The notes under the pieces are model-generated. The model was not told the DNA's origin. It saw nothing but the letters and a program-made list of their open reading frames with translations, and did not search any database. From contig JAJDDE010000055.1 in NCBI GenBank assembly GCA_029260475.1, positions 1 through 34,166 on the forward strand: DNA of 34,166 nt. The letters are read 5' to 3'. The DNA comes from Phycisphaerales bacterium. GTDB taxonomy: Bacteria; Planctomycetota; Phycisphaerae; Phycisphaerales; UBA1924. Numbering within the stretch: position 1 is the stretch's first letter; each line of letters begins with the position of its first letter. Shown piece after piece: positions 21,439-29,585 of this stretch. The position numbers and the translations under genes are program-made.

Positions 21439-24400
21439 ATGCGACCGATCAACCTTCCCAAGACCGTGCTCGTGCTCGGCTCCGCTGCGCTGAAGATCGG
21501 GCAGGCCGGCGAGTTCGATTATTCGGGCTCGCAAGCGATCAAGGCCCTTAAGCAGGAGGGCGTGCGCACGATCCTGATCAACCCCAACATCGCGACGATC
21601 CAGACCTCCGAGCACCTTGCCGACGAGGTGTACTTCCTGCCCATCACGCCCAAGAGTGTGGAAGAGGTCATGGAGCGCGAGAGCCCGGACGGCATCCTCC
21701 TCTCCTTCGGCGGGCAGACAGCGCTCAACTGCGGGCTCGCGCTGGAAGAATCCGGCGTGCTGGCGAAGCACAGCTGCCGCGTGCTCGGCACGCCCGTCGA
21801 GGCGATCCGCGATACGGAGGATCGGGAGCGCTTCGTGCGCCGGCTCGACGAGGTCAACGCCTTCTACCCCAGGAGCAAGGCCGCGACGAACGTCGATCAA
21901 GCGGTCGGCATCGCGGGCGAACTCGGGTACCCCGTGATGACGCGCACCGCGTACACGCTGGGCGGCATGGGCTCGGGCATCTGCGAGGACGAAGCGCAGC
22001 TCCGCGAACGCGCCGAGAAGGCGCTGGCGCACGGGCCGCAGATCCTTATCGAGGAGTACCTCAAGGGCTGGAAGGAGATCGAGTACGAGGTCGTCCGTGA
22101 CCGGCACGGCAACTGCCTGACGGTCTGCAACATGGAGAACTTCGACCCCCTTGGCATCCACACGGGCGAGTCCATCGTGGTGTGCCCGAGCCAGACGCTG
22201 AGCAACCGCGAGTACCACGCGCTCCGCGAGGTGTCGATCCGCGTGATCCAGCACCTGGGGGTGGTGGGGGAGTGCAACATCCAGTTCGCGCTGAACCCGG
22301 AGAACGAGGAATACCGGATCATCGAGGTGAACGCGCGCCTGAGCCGTTCGTCGGCGCTCGCGTCGAAGGCGACGGGCTACCCGCTGGCGTTCGTCGCCGC
22401 AAAGCTCGCTCTGGGGTACGGGCTGCACGAGCTGCCCAATTCCATCACCCGCGTGACGAGCGCCTTCTTCGAGCCGGCGCTCGATTACTGCGTGGTCAAG
22501 GTGCCGCGCTGGGACCTGAAGAAGTTCCGCAACGTCCGCCCCGAGCTGGGGTCGGGTATGAAGTCCGTCGGTGAGGTGATGTCCATCGGGCGCACCTTCG
22601 AGGAGGCGATCCAGAAGGCCCTGCGCATGCTTGACACCGGGCGGCACGGCCTCGTCGCCAACGAGCCCTACGAGCCCGAGAACATGGATCGCGACCTCGC
22701 GTCGCCGACCGAAGAACGCGTCTTCATCGTCGCCGAGGCTCTGGAGCGCGGGTACTCGGTCGATCGTGTGCACGAGCTGACCCACATCGACGAGTGGTTC
22801 CTCGAGAAGATCGCCAACGTCGTGCGCATAGGCGCGGCGCTGCGGGAGAGAAACGCCGCAGAAGAGATCGGCGTGGACCTCCTGCGCGAGGCGAAGCAGC
22901 GCGGCTTCAGCGACAAGCAGATCCAGCGCCTCACAGGCGTCCACGAGAACGACGTGCGCGTGCGTCGCGTCGCGCTGGGCGTGATGCCCGTGCTGCGTCA
23001 GATCGACACGCTCGCCGCCGAGTTCCCCGCGCAGACCAACTATCTTTATCTCACCTACAACGGCCTTCGCGACGATATCGACCCCGCACCCGCTCCCGCA
23101 AAGCCGGGCAAGCAGCAGCAGAAGACCGTGCTGCTCCTGGGCTCGGGCGCGTACCGCATCGGGTGCTCGGTGGAGTTCGATTGGTGCTGCGTGACCGCGG
23201 GGCTCACGCTCAAGCAGCTCGGCTACCGCACCGTCATGCTCAACTACAACCCCGAGACCGTGAGCACCGACTACGACGAGTTCCACCAGCTCGTCTTCGA
23301 CGAGATCAGCTTCGAGACCGTCCGCGAGCTGTGGGACAAGATGAAGCCCGACGGCGTGGTTGTCTCGATGGGCGGTCAGATCGCCAACAACCTCGCGATG
23401 AAGCTGCACAACGCCGGCGTGAAGGTGCTCGGGACCAGCCCCGAGGACATCGACCGCGCCGAGAACCGGCACACCTTCAGCAGCCTGCTCGACGAGCTGG
23501 GCATCGACCAGCCGGACTGGGAGGAGCTGTCGACCCTCGACGACGCGATCGCCTTCGCTGCCCGCGTGGGCTACCCGGTGCTTGTGCGCCCGTCGTACGT
23601 CCTGTCGGGCGCCGCGATGGCGGTCGCGACCTCGGACGAGGAGCTCCGCACCTACCTCGGGCGTGCTGCGCGCGTGAGCCCCGAGTTCCCTACGGTGATC
23701 TCGAAGTACGTCGAGAACGCCAAGGAGATCGAATTCGACGCGGTGGCGCAGGACGGCGAGATCGTCGTCTACGCGATCAGCGAGCACGTGGAGAACGCGG
23801 GCGTGCACTCGGGGGACGCGACGCTGGTCTTCCCGCCGCAGCGGACGTACCAGGAGACAATCCGCCAGGTGCGTCTCTACGCGCGCAAGATCGCGCAGAA
23901 GCTCCACATCAACGGGCCCTTCAACATCCAGTTCATCGCGAAGGACAACGCGGTGAAGGTGATCGAGTGCAACCTCCGCGCTTCGCGCTCCTTCCCCTTC
24001 GTCTCCAAGGTCATCAAGATGAACTTCATCGACCTCGCGACGCGCGTGATCGCGGGCCAGCGCGTGCGCAAGCCCGACAGCAGCGTCTTCGAGCTCAACC
24101 ACGTGGGCGTGAAGGCGCCGCAATTCAGTTTCAGCCGCCTCGACGGCGCCGACCCCACGCTGGGCGTCGAAATGGCCTCCACGGGCGAGGTCGGCTGCCT
24201 GGGCGACGATTTTTCAGAAGCCTTCATCAAGGCGCTCGAGTCTGTCGGCTTCCGGTTCCCGATCAAGAGCGTGCTGCTCTCATTGGGCCCGCTCATCGCG
24301 AAGGCCGAACTGCTCGCGGGGATCAAGGAACTGCACAAGGGCGGCGTGACGCTCGAGGCCACCGAGGGCACCGCGAAGTTCTTGGAGGACGCGGGCATCC

Positions 24401-24681
24401 CGGTGAAGGAGGTCGGCTGGCCCCTCGAAGAGGCCCCGGGCAACGCGATGGAGCGCATGAAGGCGGGTGCCTACGACCTGGTCATCAATATCCCGTCGGA
24501 CAACCGCCCGGACGAGATCACCAACGGGTACATGATCCGGCGCTCCGCGGTGGACTTCAACGTGCCCCTGATGACCAACAAGCAGGCCGCCCAACGCCTC
24601 ATCGAGGCCATCACGCGGACAGACCTCGCGGCGATCGAGCCCAAGAGCTGGGCGGAATACGCGGCGCTCGGGCAGGAGTGA
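21439..24681 (+). CDS. carB: Carbamoyl phosphate synthase large subunit (CAD-like)
   Basis: Makes carbamoyl phosphate from bicarbonate, ammonia and two ATP. It is 1080 residues long with the usual two-fold repeat. The first ATP-grasp half covers about 1-400 (IGQAGEFDYSGSQAIKAL, YTLGGMGSG). The oligomerisation part follows at about 400-550. The second half covers about 565-930 (SGAYRIGCSVEFDWCC, RPSYVLSGAAM, HVENAGVHSGDATLV). The C-terminal MGS-like allosteric domain runs from about 945. In both halves the motifs are those of eukaryotic CAD/CPS1 enzymes, whereas E. coli has IGQACEFDYSGAQACKAL and RIGQGIEFDYCC. It is the last gene of the pyrimidine cluster. No clear terminator follows, and the next gene is convergent. 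Confidence 0.97.
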   Translation: MRPINLPKTVLVLGSAALKIGQAGEFDYSGSQAIKALKQEGVRTILINPNIATIQTSEHLADEVYFLPITPKSVEEVMERESPDGILLSFGGQTALNCGLALEESGVLAKHSCRVLGTPVEAIRDTEDRERFVRRLDEVNAFYPRSKAATNVDQAVGIAGELGYPVMTRTAYTLGGMGSGICEDEAQLRERAEKALAHGPQILIEEYLKGWKEIEYEVVRDRHGNCLTVCNMENFDPLGIHTGESIVVCPSQTLSNREYHALREVSIRVIQHLGVVGECNIQFALNPENEEYRIIEVNARLSRSSALASKATGYPLAFVAAKLALGYGLHELPNSITRVTSAFFEPALDYCVVKVPRWDLKKFRNVRPELGSGMKSVGEVMSIGRTFEEAIQKALRMLDTGRHGLVANEPYEPENMDRDLASPTEERVFIVAEALERGYSVDRVHELTHIDEWFLEKIANVVRIGAALRERNAAEEIGVDLLREAKQRGFSDKQIQRLTGVHENDVRVRRVALGVMPVLRQIDTLAAEFPAQTNYLYLTYNGLRDDIDPAPAPAKPGKQQQKTVLLLGSGAYRIGCSVEFDWCCVTAGLTLKQLGYRTVMLNYNPETVSTDYDEFHQLVFDEISFETVRELWDKMKPDGVVVSMGGQIANNLAMKLHNAGVKVLGTSPEDIDRAENRHTFSSLLDELGIDQPDWEELSTLDDAIAFAARVGYPVLVRPSYVLSGAAMAVATSDEELRTYLGRAARVSPEFPTVISKYVENAKEIEFDAVAQDGEIVVYAISEHVENAGVHSGDATLVFPPQRTYQETIRQVRLYARKIAQKLHINGPFNIQFIAKDNAVKVIECNLRASRSFPFVSKVIKMNFIDLATRVIAGQRVRKPDSSVFELNHVGVKAPQFSFSRLDGADPTLGVEMASTGEVGCLGDDFSEAFIKALESVGFRFPIKSVLLSLGPLIAKAELLAGIKELHKGGVTLEATEGTAKFLEDAGIPVKEVGWPLEEAPGNAMERMKAGAYDLVINIPSDNRPDEITNGYMIRRSAVDFNVPLMTNKQAAQRLIEAITRTDLAAIEPKSWAEYAALGQE

Positions 24682-24758
24682 TCGCGTTGACAATGGCCGA
24701 TTGATGTCGTCAGGGCGGGAGATCAGTCCGGGAACCCTGAGACGGGCTCGCCGACGAG

Positions 24759-25238
24759 CTAGGGCGATTGCATCCGCGACCCGCACAGCCTCGGCGCGAG
24801 CAGGTAGACCATCGCGCACACCCCCACCAGCACGACGTTCTTCAGCGCGTGCGGCATCTGCGCGTTGCCCGCGAACTGAATCGTATCGACGAGCATGGCG
24901 CGCTCCGACTCGGTGAGCCCCTCGGGGAGCATGGAAGCTCGATCGAGCATGATGGTCATCCATCGGAGGTGGACGAACGCCCCCGCCAACAGCGACAGTC
25001 CGGCAACGATCGCTCCGAGACGAGCGCCACGCGCGAGGAGGAATGTCAGCCCGCCGAAAATCGAACCCGATGCGGTCAGGCCCGCTGCGACCCCGGCTAA
25101 GCCCGCTCCCACGCACGCGTCGAACGCACGGACCGTGTCGGGCCATGAGAGCAGATAGATAGCGCCGGGGACGATCAGCCCCACACCCACGAACCGCATG
25201 AACCAGCGGACGACACGGATTTCATTGGGTTCCCACAT
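24759..25238 (-). CDS. Small membrane protein of unknown function
   Basis: Not recognised. The ATG at 25238 has GAGGCG six bases upstream; the longer open frame to 25484 is rejected because the added part has no coding character and lacks a ribosome binding site. The 159-residue product has about four hydrophobic helices: 12-31, 42-68, 72-92 and 131-149. A hydrophilic loop of about 35 residues (DRASMLPEGLTESERAMLV) lies before the last. The N-terminus (MWEPNEIRVVRWFMRF) is probably cytoplasmic. It stands alone, convergent with carB and divergent from rpsP, with nothing in the context pointing to a role. Confidence 0.75.
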   Translation of the reverse strand: MWEPNEIRVVRWFMRFVGVGLIVPGAIYLLSWPDTVRAFDACVGAGLAGVAAGLTASGSIFGGLTFLLARGARLGAIVAGLSLLAGAFVHLRWMTIMLDRASMLPEGLTESERAMLVDTIQFAGNAQMPHALKNVVLVGVCAMVYLLAPRLCGSRMQSP

Positions 25239-25593
25239 AGACGCCTCGCAGTTGGTGTTGTGACGCCCATGAGATGCCGAAGCCGCCGCGAATGGGCGAC
25301 AGGGGGGGCTGCCCGCAAGAGCATATCTATCGTTGGGCACGCGACCCGGGGCCGATGCAAGGCAATCCAAGCCCTGTACACGACTCGTATCGAGGGGAGC
25401 GGTTGCTCGGGACTCCATGCCAAGAGGGCGTTTTCTCGCTCGGAAGCGGACGGTGTGGGATTTGGGGCTATCATCCTGCCCCATAGGGCGTAGCGATTCT
25501 CCTGCTACCCCGACTTGATCCGCCCCCGATGCGTCCGAATCGGTATGTCACCCTTCGGACCCGTCGCACGCACCAGCCTACGAGGTTTTCCAC
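25239..25593. other. Divergent regulatory region upstream of rpsP
   Basis: No gene is supported in these 355 bases. It should contain the promoter of rpsP-trmD-rplS and that of the leftward membrane protein gene. No clear promoter pair is recognised. TATCAT at about 25467 resembles a -10 box but lacks a good -35. Two mutually exclusive small hairpins lie 34-68 bases ahead of the rpsP start and are listed separately. Confidence 0.5.
25526..25560 (+). promoter_or_regulatory. Possible alternative hairpins in the rpsP leader
   Basis: CCGAT (25526-25530) can pair with ATCGG (25539-25543), while GTCCGAA (25533-25539) can pair with TTCGGAC (25554-25560). The two stems share bases and cannot form together. 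Such switches occur in leaders of ribosomal protein operons, but these stems are short and may be chance. Confidence 0.28.
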
Positions 25594-26088
25594 ATGGTCC
25601 GTCTCCGCATGACCCGCATGGGTCGCACGCACCGTCCCTTCTACCGCATCAACGCCGTCGATAAGCGCACCAAGCGCGACGGCAAGGTCCTCGAGAACCT
25701 CGGCTGGTACAACCCGGTTGAGAAGGACCCCACCAAGCAGATCTCCCTGAAGGGCGATCGCATCAAGGAGTGGCTCGGCAAGGGTGCCGTCCCCTCCGAC
25801 ACCGTGGGCGACCTGCTCGCGCAGAACGGCCTGATCGACGCCGAGGCGTGGAAAAAGATGCGCATGAGCCGCGTCACCCGCAAGATGGTGAAGGTCAACG
25901 CCGCGAAGGCCGAGGCCGACGCCGCCGCCAAGGTCGAAGCCGAAGCCGCTGCCAAGGCTGAAGCGGAAGCCGCCAAGGCGAAGGCCGCCGAGGAAGCCGC
26001 CGCCAAGGCCAAGGCCGAAGAGGAAGCCGCAGCGAGTGCCGCCGCCGCTCCCGAGGCCGCCGAAGGCGAAGAGAAGTCAGAGGGCTAA
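25594..26088 (+). CDS. rpsP: Ribosomal protein bS16 with Ala/Lys/Glu-rich tail
   Basis: A component of the 30S subunit needed for its assembly. The conserved bS16 part covers about residues 1-85 (MVRLRMTRMGRTHRPFYRIN, LENLGWYNP, VGDLLAQNGL). The chain then goes on to 164 residues, about twice the usual length. The tail from about residue 103 consists almost only of Ala, Lys and Glu and probably forms a long charged helix ending in an acidic stretch. GAGG lies 12 bases before the ATG. trmD starts four bases after the stop. rimM, which stands between rpsP and trmD in many bacteria, is absent here. The tail is in frame with normal codon use, so it is part of the gene. Confidence 0.96.
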   Translation: MVRLRMTRMGRTHRPFYRINAVDKRTKRDGKVLENLGWYNPVEKDPTKQISLKGDRIKEWLGKGAVPSDTVGDLLAQNGLIDAEAWKKMRMSRVTRKMVKVNAAKAEADAAAKVEAEAAAKAEAEAAKAKAAEEAAAKAKAEEEAAASAAAAPEAAEGEEKSEG

Positions 26089-26092
26089 GCCC

Positions 26093-26806
26093 GTGCGGAT
26101 TGACATCCTGACCATCTTCCCGGAGATGTTCGAGCCGGCTCTGGCCGTCTCGATCCCAGGCAGGGCCCGCGATGCGGGCCTTCTTTCATGGCACACGACG
26201 GACATCCGGGACTTCACCACCGACAAGCATTCCAAGGTCGATGACCGCCCCTTCGGCGGTGGTCCGGGAATGGTCATGAAGTGCCAGCCGCTCTGGGACG
26301 CCGTCCGGCACACCGAGGCCCAGGACGAGCGCCCCGCGACGCGCATCCTGCTGACGCCGCAAGGGCGCACGCTCACGCAGCCCCTCGTCGAGGAACTCGC
26401 ATCCCTGCCCCGTCTCCTCCTGATCGCGGGGCACTACGAGGGCATCGACGAGCGGGTCATCGAGCGGCTGGACCCGATGGAGGTCTCCGTCGGCGATTAC
26501 GTGCTCTCGGGGGGCGAACTGCCCGCGATGCTGCTCGTGGACGCGGTCGCTCGCCTGCAGAGCGGGGTGCTGGGGCACGCGGATTCCGCCGCCGAGGACA
26601 GCTTCAGCCACAAAGACGAGCAGGGCCGCCCCCTCCTGGATTGCCCGCACTACACCCGTCCGAGGGAGTGGGAGGGCATGGAGGTGCCCGAGGTGCTGCT
26701 GTCGGGCGACCACCCCAAGGTGGACGACTGGCGTGCCGAGCAGCGGCTGACCCGTACGAAAGCCCGAAGGCCGGACTTGCTTGCGGGCGAGAAGCCGCAA
26801 CAATGA
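26093..26806 (+). CDS. trmD: tRNA (guanine-N1)-methyltransferase
   Basis: Methylates G37 of tRNAs that read CNN codons, preventing frameshifts; the donor is S-adenosylmethionine. It is 237 residues long. The N-terminus (RIDILTIFPEMFEP) fits a GTG start at 26093, four bases after the rpsP stop. The knot region with LLIAGHYEGIDERV and EVSVGDYVLSGGELPAM forms the cofactor site, and the end (VPEVLLSGDHPKVDDWR) is normal. The frame is open to 26036 upstream, but that part overlaps the rpsP tail. Translation is probably coupled to rpsP. rplS follows after 43 bases. Confidence 0.96.
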   Translation: MRIDILTIFPEMFEPALAVSIPGRARDAGLLSWHTTDIRDFTTDKHSKVDDRPFGGGPGMVMKCQPLWDAVRHTEAQDERPATRILLTPQGRTLTQPLVEELASLPRLLLIAGHYEGIDERVIERLDPMEVSVGDYVLSGGELPAMLLVDAVARLQSGVLGHADSAAEDSFSHKDEQGRPLLDCPHYTRPREWEGMEVPEVLLSGDHPKVDDWRAEQRLTRTKARRPDLLAGEKPQQ

Positions 26807-26849
26807 CCCTCCCCGGTTCCCCACGACACCCCAAGCCCCGAGTGCCCCT

Positions 26850-27239
26850 ATGAACTCCCAGCAGATCCTTGAAGACGTTGCCCAGAGCCAGGTCAAGACC
26901 GACAACCCCCGTTTCGACGTCGGCGACACGATCAACGTCCACTACCGCATCATCGAGGGCGAGTCCGAGCGCATCCAGGTCTTCCAGGGCGTGCTCATCG
27001 GTCGCAAGGGTCGCGGCATGAACGAGATGATCACCGTCCGGCGCATCGTCAACGACGAGGGTGTCGAGCGCATCATCCCGCTGAACTCGCCTCGTGTCCT
27101 GAAGTACGAGGTCGTGCGCCGCGCGGATGCCCGTCGTGCCAAGCTCTACTTCCTTCGCGAGCGCAAGGGCCGCAGCCGTCGCCTCCGCGACCGCCGTCGC
27201 GGCATGAAGCACGTCGAGGGCCAGAAGACCATCCAGTAG
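26850..27239 (+). CDS. rplS: Ribosomal protein bL19
   Basis: A 50S protein at the subunit interface. It is 129 residues long, normal for the family, with FDVGDTINVHYRIIEG, RIQVFQGVLIGRKGRG and the basic C-terminal RRADARRAKLYFLRERKGR. The ATG at 26850 is chosen because the upstream frame is unconserved. It follows trmD as in most bacteria, completing an rpsP-trmD-rplS operon. No hairpin terminator is obvious in the 37 bases before the next gene, so read-through into the lipoprotein gene is possible. Confidence 0.97.
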   Translation: MNSQQILEDVAQSQVKTDNPRFDVGDTINVHYRIIEGESERIQVFQGVLIGRKGRGMNEMITVRRIVNDEGVERIIPLNSPRVLKYEVVRRADARRAKLYFLRERKGRSRRLRDRRRGMKHVEGQKTIQ

Positions 27240-27276
27240 TCCCGCGTTCGCGCGGATCAGCGTGTAGCATCGGAGC

Positions 27277-28062
27277 ATGTTTGCAATGCCCCGATGCGTT
27301 TTCGCATGCGCCGTGATGATCGCGCTCTCGGGTTGCGCACATCAGTGCAACCCGAGAACTGTAGCGCACGCGCCCGAGCCACCCGCGGAGCCGGGTCCGC
27401 CTGAGCAATCCGTTGAGCCCGCCCCTCCGACCCGGCCCGGGGGAGATGATTGGTCCGAGCTCTTCCCCGGCGTTCGGTACCACGCGGATCGCCGGGCGAT
27501 CGAGGTGGAGGCGTACGTCTCGCCGCTGATCCACAGCGGGCTCGATGGCAAGAACTACTACCTCGAGCAGTTCCTGTGCATCCCCGACACCAAAGAGCAC
27601 GAGTCGCTCCTGGTCACGACAGCGAAGCCCTCGCACCTGCACGCGGCGCTGCTGCTCACCGGCCTGCAGCCCGGAGCGCCGGGCGCGTGGGACGGCACAG
27701 GCGAGCCGACCGACGCGTCGGGTCCGGGTGTGCGGGTGCGGTTCAGGTATGAACTGGGCGGCCAGACGTTCACGGTGCACCCCGCCGCTTGGACGAAGCA
27801 CATCGACTCGCGCGAGCCGATGCCCGAACGCGATTGGGTGTTCAGCGGCTCCACGATCATGACCAATGCGGGCCAGCCCTTCTACGAGGCGGACAGCGCC
27901 GGCACCGTCATCGGCCTCGCGTCGTTCGGTGGCGAGACGCTGAGCTGGCCCGAGTACATCAGCGATGACGAAGCCACCGGCGATCTCGTGTGGCTCGCGC
28001 GGACAGACGCGATGCCGCCCGCGGAGACTCGGGTGACGATCGTCATCACGCCGGCGGATTGA
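27277..28062 (+). CDS. YdjY-domain lipoprotein
   Basis: A 261-residue predicted lipoprotein. The signal ends with lipobox LSGC at Cys20. A Pro/Glu-rich spacer of about 30 residues follows (APEPPAEPGPPEQS). The rest, about residues 58-260, matches the YdjY domain: ADRRAIEVEAYV, LEQFLC, KEHESLLV, and KPSHLHAALLLTGLQPG. This domain is common in planctomycete exported proteins and has no known reaction. It lies on the same strand as rplS, 37 bases downstream. Its stop is only three bases from the stop of the convergent phosphatase-family gene, so no terminator fits between. Confidence 0.87.
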   Translation: MFAMPRCVFACAVMIALSGCAHQCNPRTVAHAPEPPAEPGPPEQSVEPAPPTRPGGDDWSELFPGVRYHADRRAIEVEAYVSPLIHSGLDGKNYYLEQFLCIPDTKEHESLLVTTAKPSHLHAALLLTGLQPGAPGAWDGTGEPTDASGPGVRVRFRYELGGQTFTVHPAAWTKHIDSREPMPERDWVFSGSTIMTNAGQPFYEADSAGTVIGLASFGGETLSWPEYISDDEATGDLVWLARTDAMPPAETRVTIVITPAD

Positions 28063-28065
28063 GTC

Positions 28066-29166
28066 TCACCCGTCTTCGGCGGCGTCCGCGTTCCCCTCGC
28101 GCACCATTTCGTCCGCGTGGTGTTCCTGCTCGCGAGTAGCGCCGTTGGTCTGTCGGCCTTTGTCACGTGCGAACTCGAGTTCGATGAACATCCCGAAGTG
28201 ATCCGACCCTGGGATGCGCACGCGATCGAAGCGGCCGACCTTCACCGTCGGTGACACAAAGACGTGATCGAGCGGGTACCGCAGCGGCGGGTATTCCGCG
28301 TGATAGGTGTTGAGCAGCGTCCGCCCGACACGCGGGTCGCGCAGCCCGGAGAGATCGCGGAAGAGCGACGTGGTGTGCGACCACGCGACGTCGTTGAAAT
28401 CGCCCGCCACAATCCACGCCGTCTCCGGATCGTCGGACGCCTCTCGAGCGATCCGGATGAGCTCCGCGTCGCGGATGCGGCTGTTGTACCGCTCGGCAGG
28501 CCTCTCCGGTTTCTTCAGCGCGGGCGGAGTCGGGTGGATACCGACGAGCCGCACGCTCGGTGCGCCCTCAAGATCGAGATCGACCCAGAGCGAAGGCCGA
28601 TCGTCTGTAACCATGTGCCGGACACGGGCATCGCCGAGCGGCACGCGCGACCATAGCACCAATCCCAGCCCCTCTTCGCGGATCGCTTCCAGCCGATGCG
28701 GATACCGCTCGCGGATCTTCGACAACGCGTCGATCCACCCTCCGTTCGCCTCGATCAGCAGAAGCACGTCCGGATTCTCTTCATCGAGCACCGTGCGCAC
28801 GCCCGCGTGATCGCTCGACGAATACTCGATGTTGGCGACGAGAAGCGAGAGGCCGGGCGAGCCCGAAGTCGCGATTCGCCGCGGGTAGAGGGGCGTGAAC
28901 GGGAGGATATAGACGCTCTGGACCACCACCGAAGCGAGCAGCAGTGGGATCAGCAGCACGTCGAACTTCGATCGGACTCCGAAGAGCATCCACACGCCGA
29001 GGACGATCGCGAATCCCAGACCCAGCACGCCGAGCTGCACTCGCGGGAAATCCCAGGCGCGGATGAACCACGAGCCCGACCGGATCCATGGCAGCATCGC
29101 GCCCAACACCACAAGGATGCCTAGCACCCGAACGATCCATATCAGAGCGATCACTATCCAACTCAT
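28066..29166 (-). CDS. Membrane-anchored endonuclease/exonuclease/phosphatase family protein
   Basis: A 366-residue protein. Three N-terminal transmembrane helices (about 3-25, 44-63 and 68-91) precede a catalytic domain of the endonuclease/exonuclease/phosphatase fold. Expected catalytic motifs are seen: LLVANIEY at the first strand, LLLIEANGGW (metal-binding Glu), GDFND and the final GSDHFGM (Asp-His pair). This layout is common in bacterial proteins of unknown substrate that probably act outside the membrane, possibly on phosphodiesters or phospholipids. The C-terminal 30 residues are hydrophilic and charged. Its start overlaps the stop of the DUF4112 gene by four bases, indicating a shared transcript. 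Confidence 0.87.
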   Translation of the reverse strand: MSWIVIALIWIVRVLGILVVLGAMLPWIRSGSWFIRAWDFPRVQLGVLGLGFAIVLGVWMLFGVRSKFDVLLIPLLLASVVVQSVYILPFTPLYPRRIATSGSPGLSLLVANIEYSSSDHAGVRTVLDEENPDVLLLIEANGGWIDALSKIRERYPHRLEAIREEGLGLVLWSRVPLGDARVRHMVTDDRPSLWVDLDLEGAPSVRLVGIHPTPPALKKPERPAERYNSRIRDAELIRIAREASDDPETAWIVAGDFNDVAWSHTTSLFRDLSGLRDPRVGRTLLNTYHAEYPPLRYPLDHVFVSPTVKVGRFDRVRIPGSDHFGMFIELEFARDKGRQTNGATREQEHHADEMVREGNADAAEDG

Positions 29167-29549
29167 GAATCCGTCTCCGACATGAGCTCCAACTCACGGG
29201 CCAGATGTTCGGCGTTCCTTTTATTCGCTTTGTACCCGACGTCAAGAACCAGGTCCAAGAGCGGCACGAGACCCAGCAACCAGTCGAGGACTAAACGCCA
29301 GATCATCTTCGAGAGCGCTCTTTTTCGGATGCCCAGGCGCCGGCCCTCGAGGATCGGATACGCGCCGAGCACGGCGCCGACGCTGTCGCCCAAGACGGGC
29401 ACGAGACCGAGCACAGCGTCCCATCCGAACCGGATGGGTGTGCCGGGGATACGAAATGCCGTGTCCAGAGCGTGCGCGAGCGCGTTGGCACGGCTGATCG
29501 CCGCGTCGTGCCGCTTGGTGGTGTTTGTTGCCGAAGAAGGCTCGTGCAT
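29163..29549 (-). CDS. DUF4112 membrane protein
   Basis: A 128-residue protein that matches the DUF4112 family: LDTAFRIPGTPIRFGWDAVLG, of which IPGTPIRFGWDAVLG is the core, then LVPVLGDSVGAVLGAYPI and LLGLVPLLDLVLDVGYKANKRN. Two hydrophobic segments (about 47-66 and 85-105) suggest membrane association. The function is unknown in all bacteria. The start codon sits in the middle of a perfect 20-base palindrome. Its stop overlaps the start of the phosphatase-family gene (ATGA), and the HtrA-like gene ends 36 bases upstream, so all three may be co-transcribed. Confidence 0.88.
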   Translation of the reverse strand: MHEPSSATNTTKRHDAAISRANALAHALDTAFRIPGTPIRFGWDAVLGLVPVLGDSVGAVLGAYPILEGRRLGIRKRALSKMIWRLVLDWLLGLVPLLDLVLDVGYKANKRNAEHLARELELMSETDS

Positions 29550-29558
29550 GCACGAGCC
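29539..29558 (-). promoter_or_regulatory. Perfect 20-base palindrome over the DUF4112 start codon
   Basis: GGCTCGTGCA followed by its exact reverse complement. In mRNA it could fold into a hairpin with the start codon in or near the loop; as DNA it could be a protein binding site. Either could control the DUF4112 and downstream genes. It is seen directly; the role is inference. Confidence 0.4.
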
Positions 29559-29585
29559 TATTCGCGTCCGATTCCGCGTTCTGGA

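Noticed and set aside
21421-24123. A 900-codon open frame on the minus strand opposite carB, and similar long frames opposite the immunophilin (4833-5699), ABC permease (5763-7391) and carA (20294-21421)
   Set aside because: They mirror strongly conserved genes in GC-rich DNA, where the opposite strand often lacks stops. They have no motifs and a biased, repetitive composition.
25239-25484. N-terminal extension of the membrane protein at 24759-25238 to position 25484
   Set aside because: The extra 82 residues have no coding character, and a good ribosome binding site precedes ATG 25238.
25900-26080. Ala/Lys/Glu codon repeats as a tandem DNA repeat
   Set aside because: Codons vary between units, so it is a low-complexity protein tail and not a recent tandem duplication.
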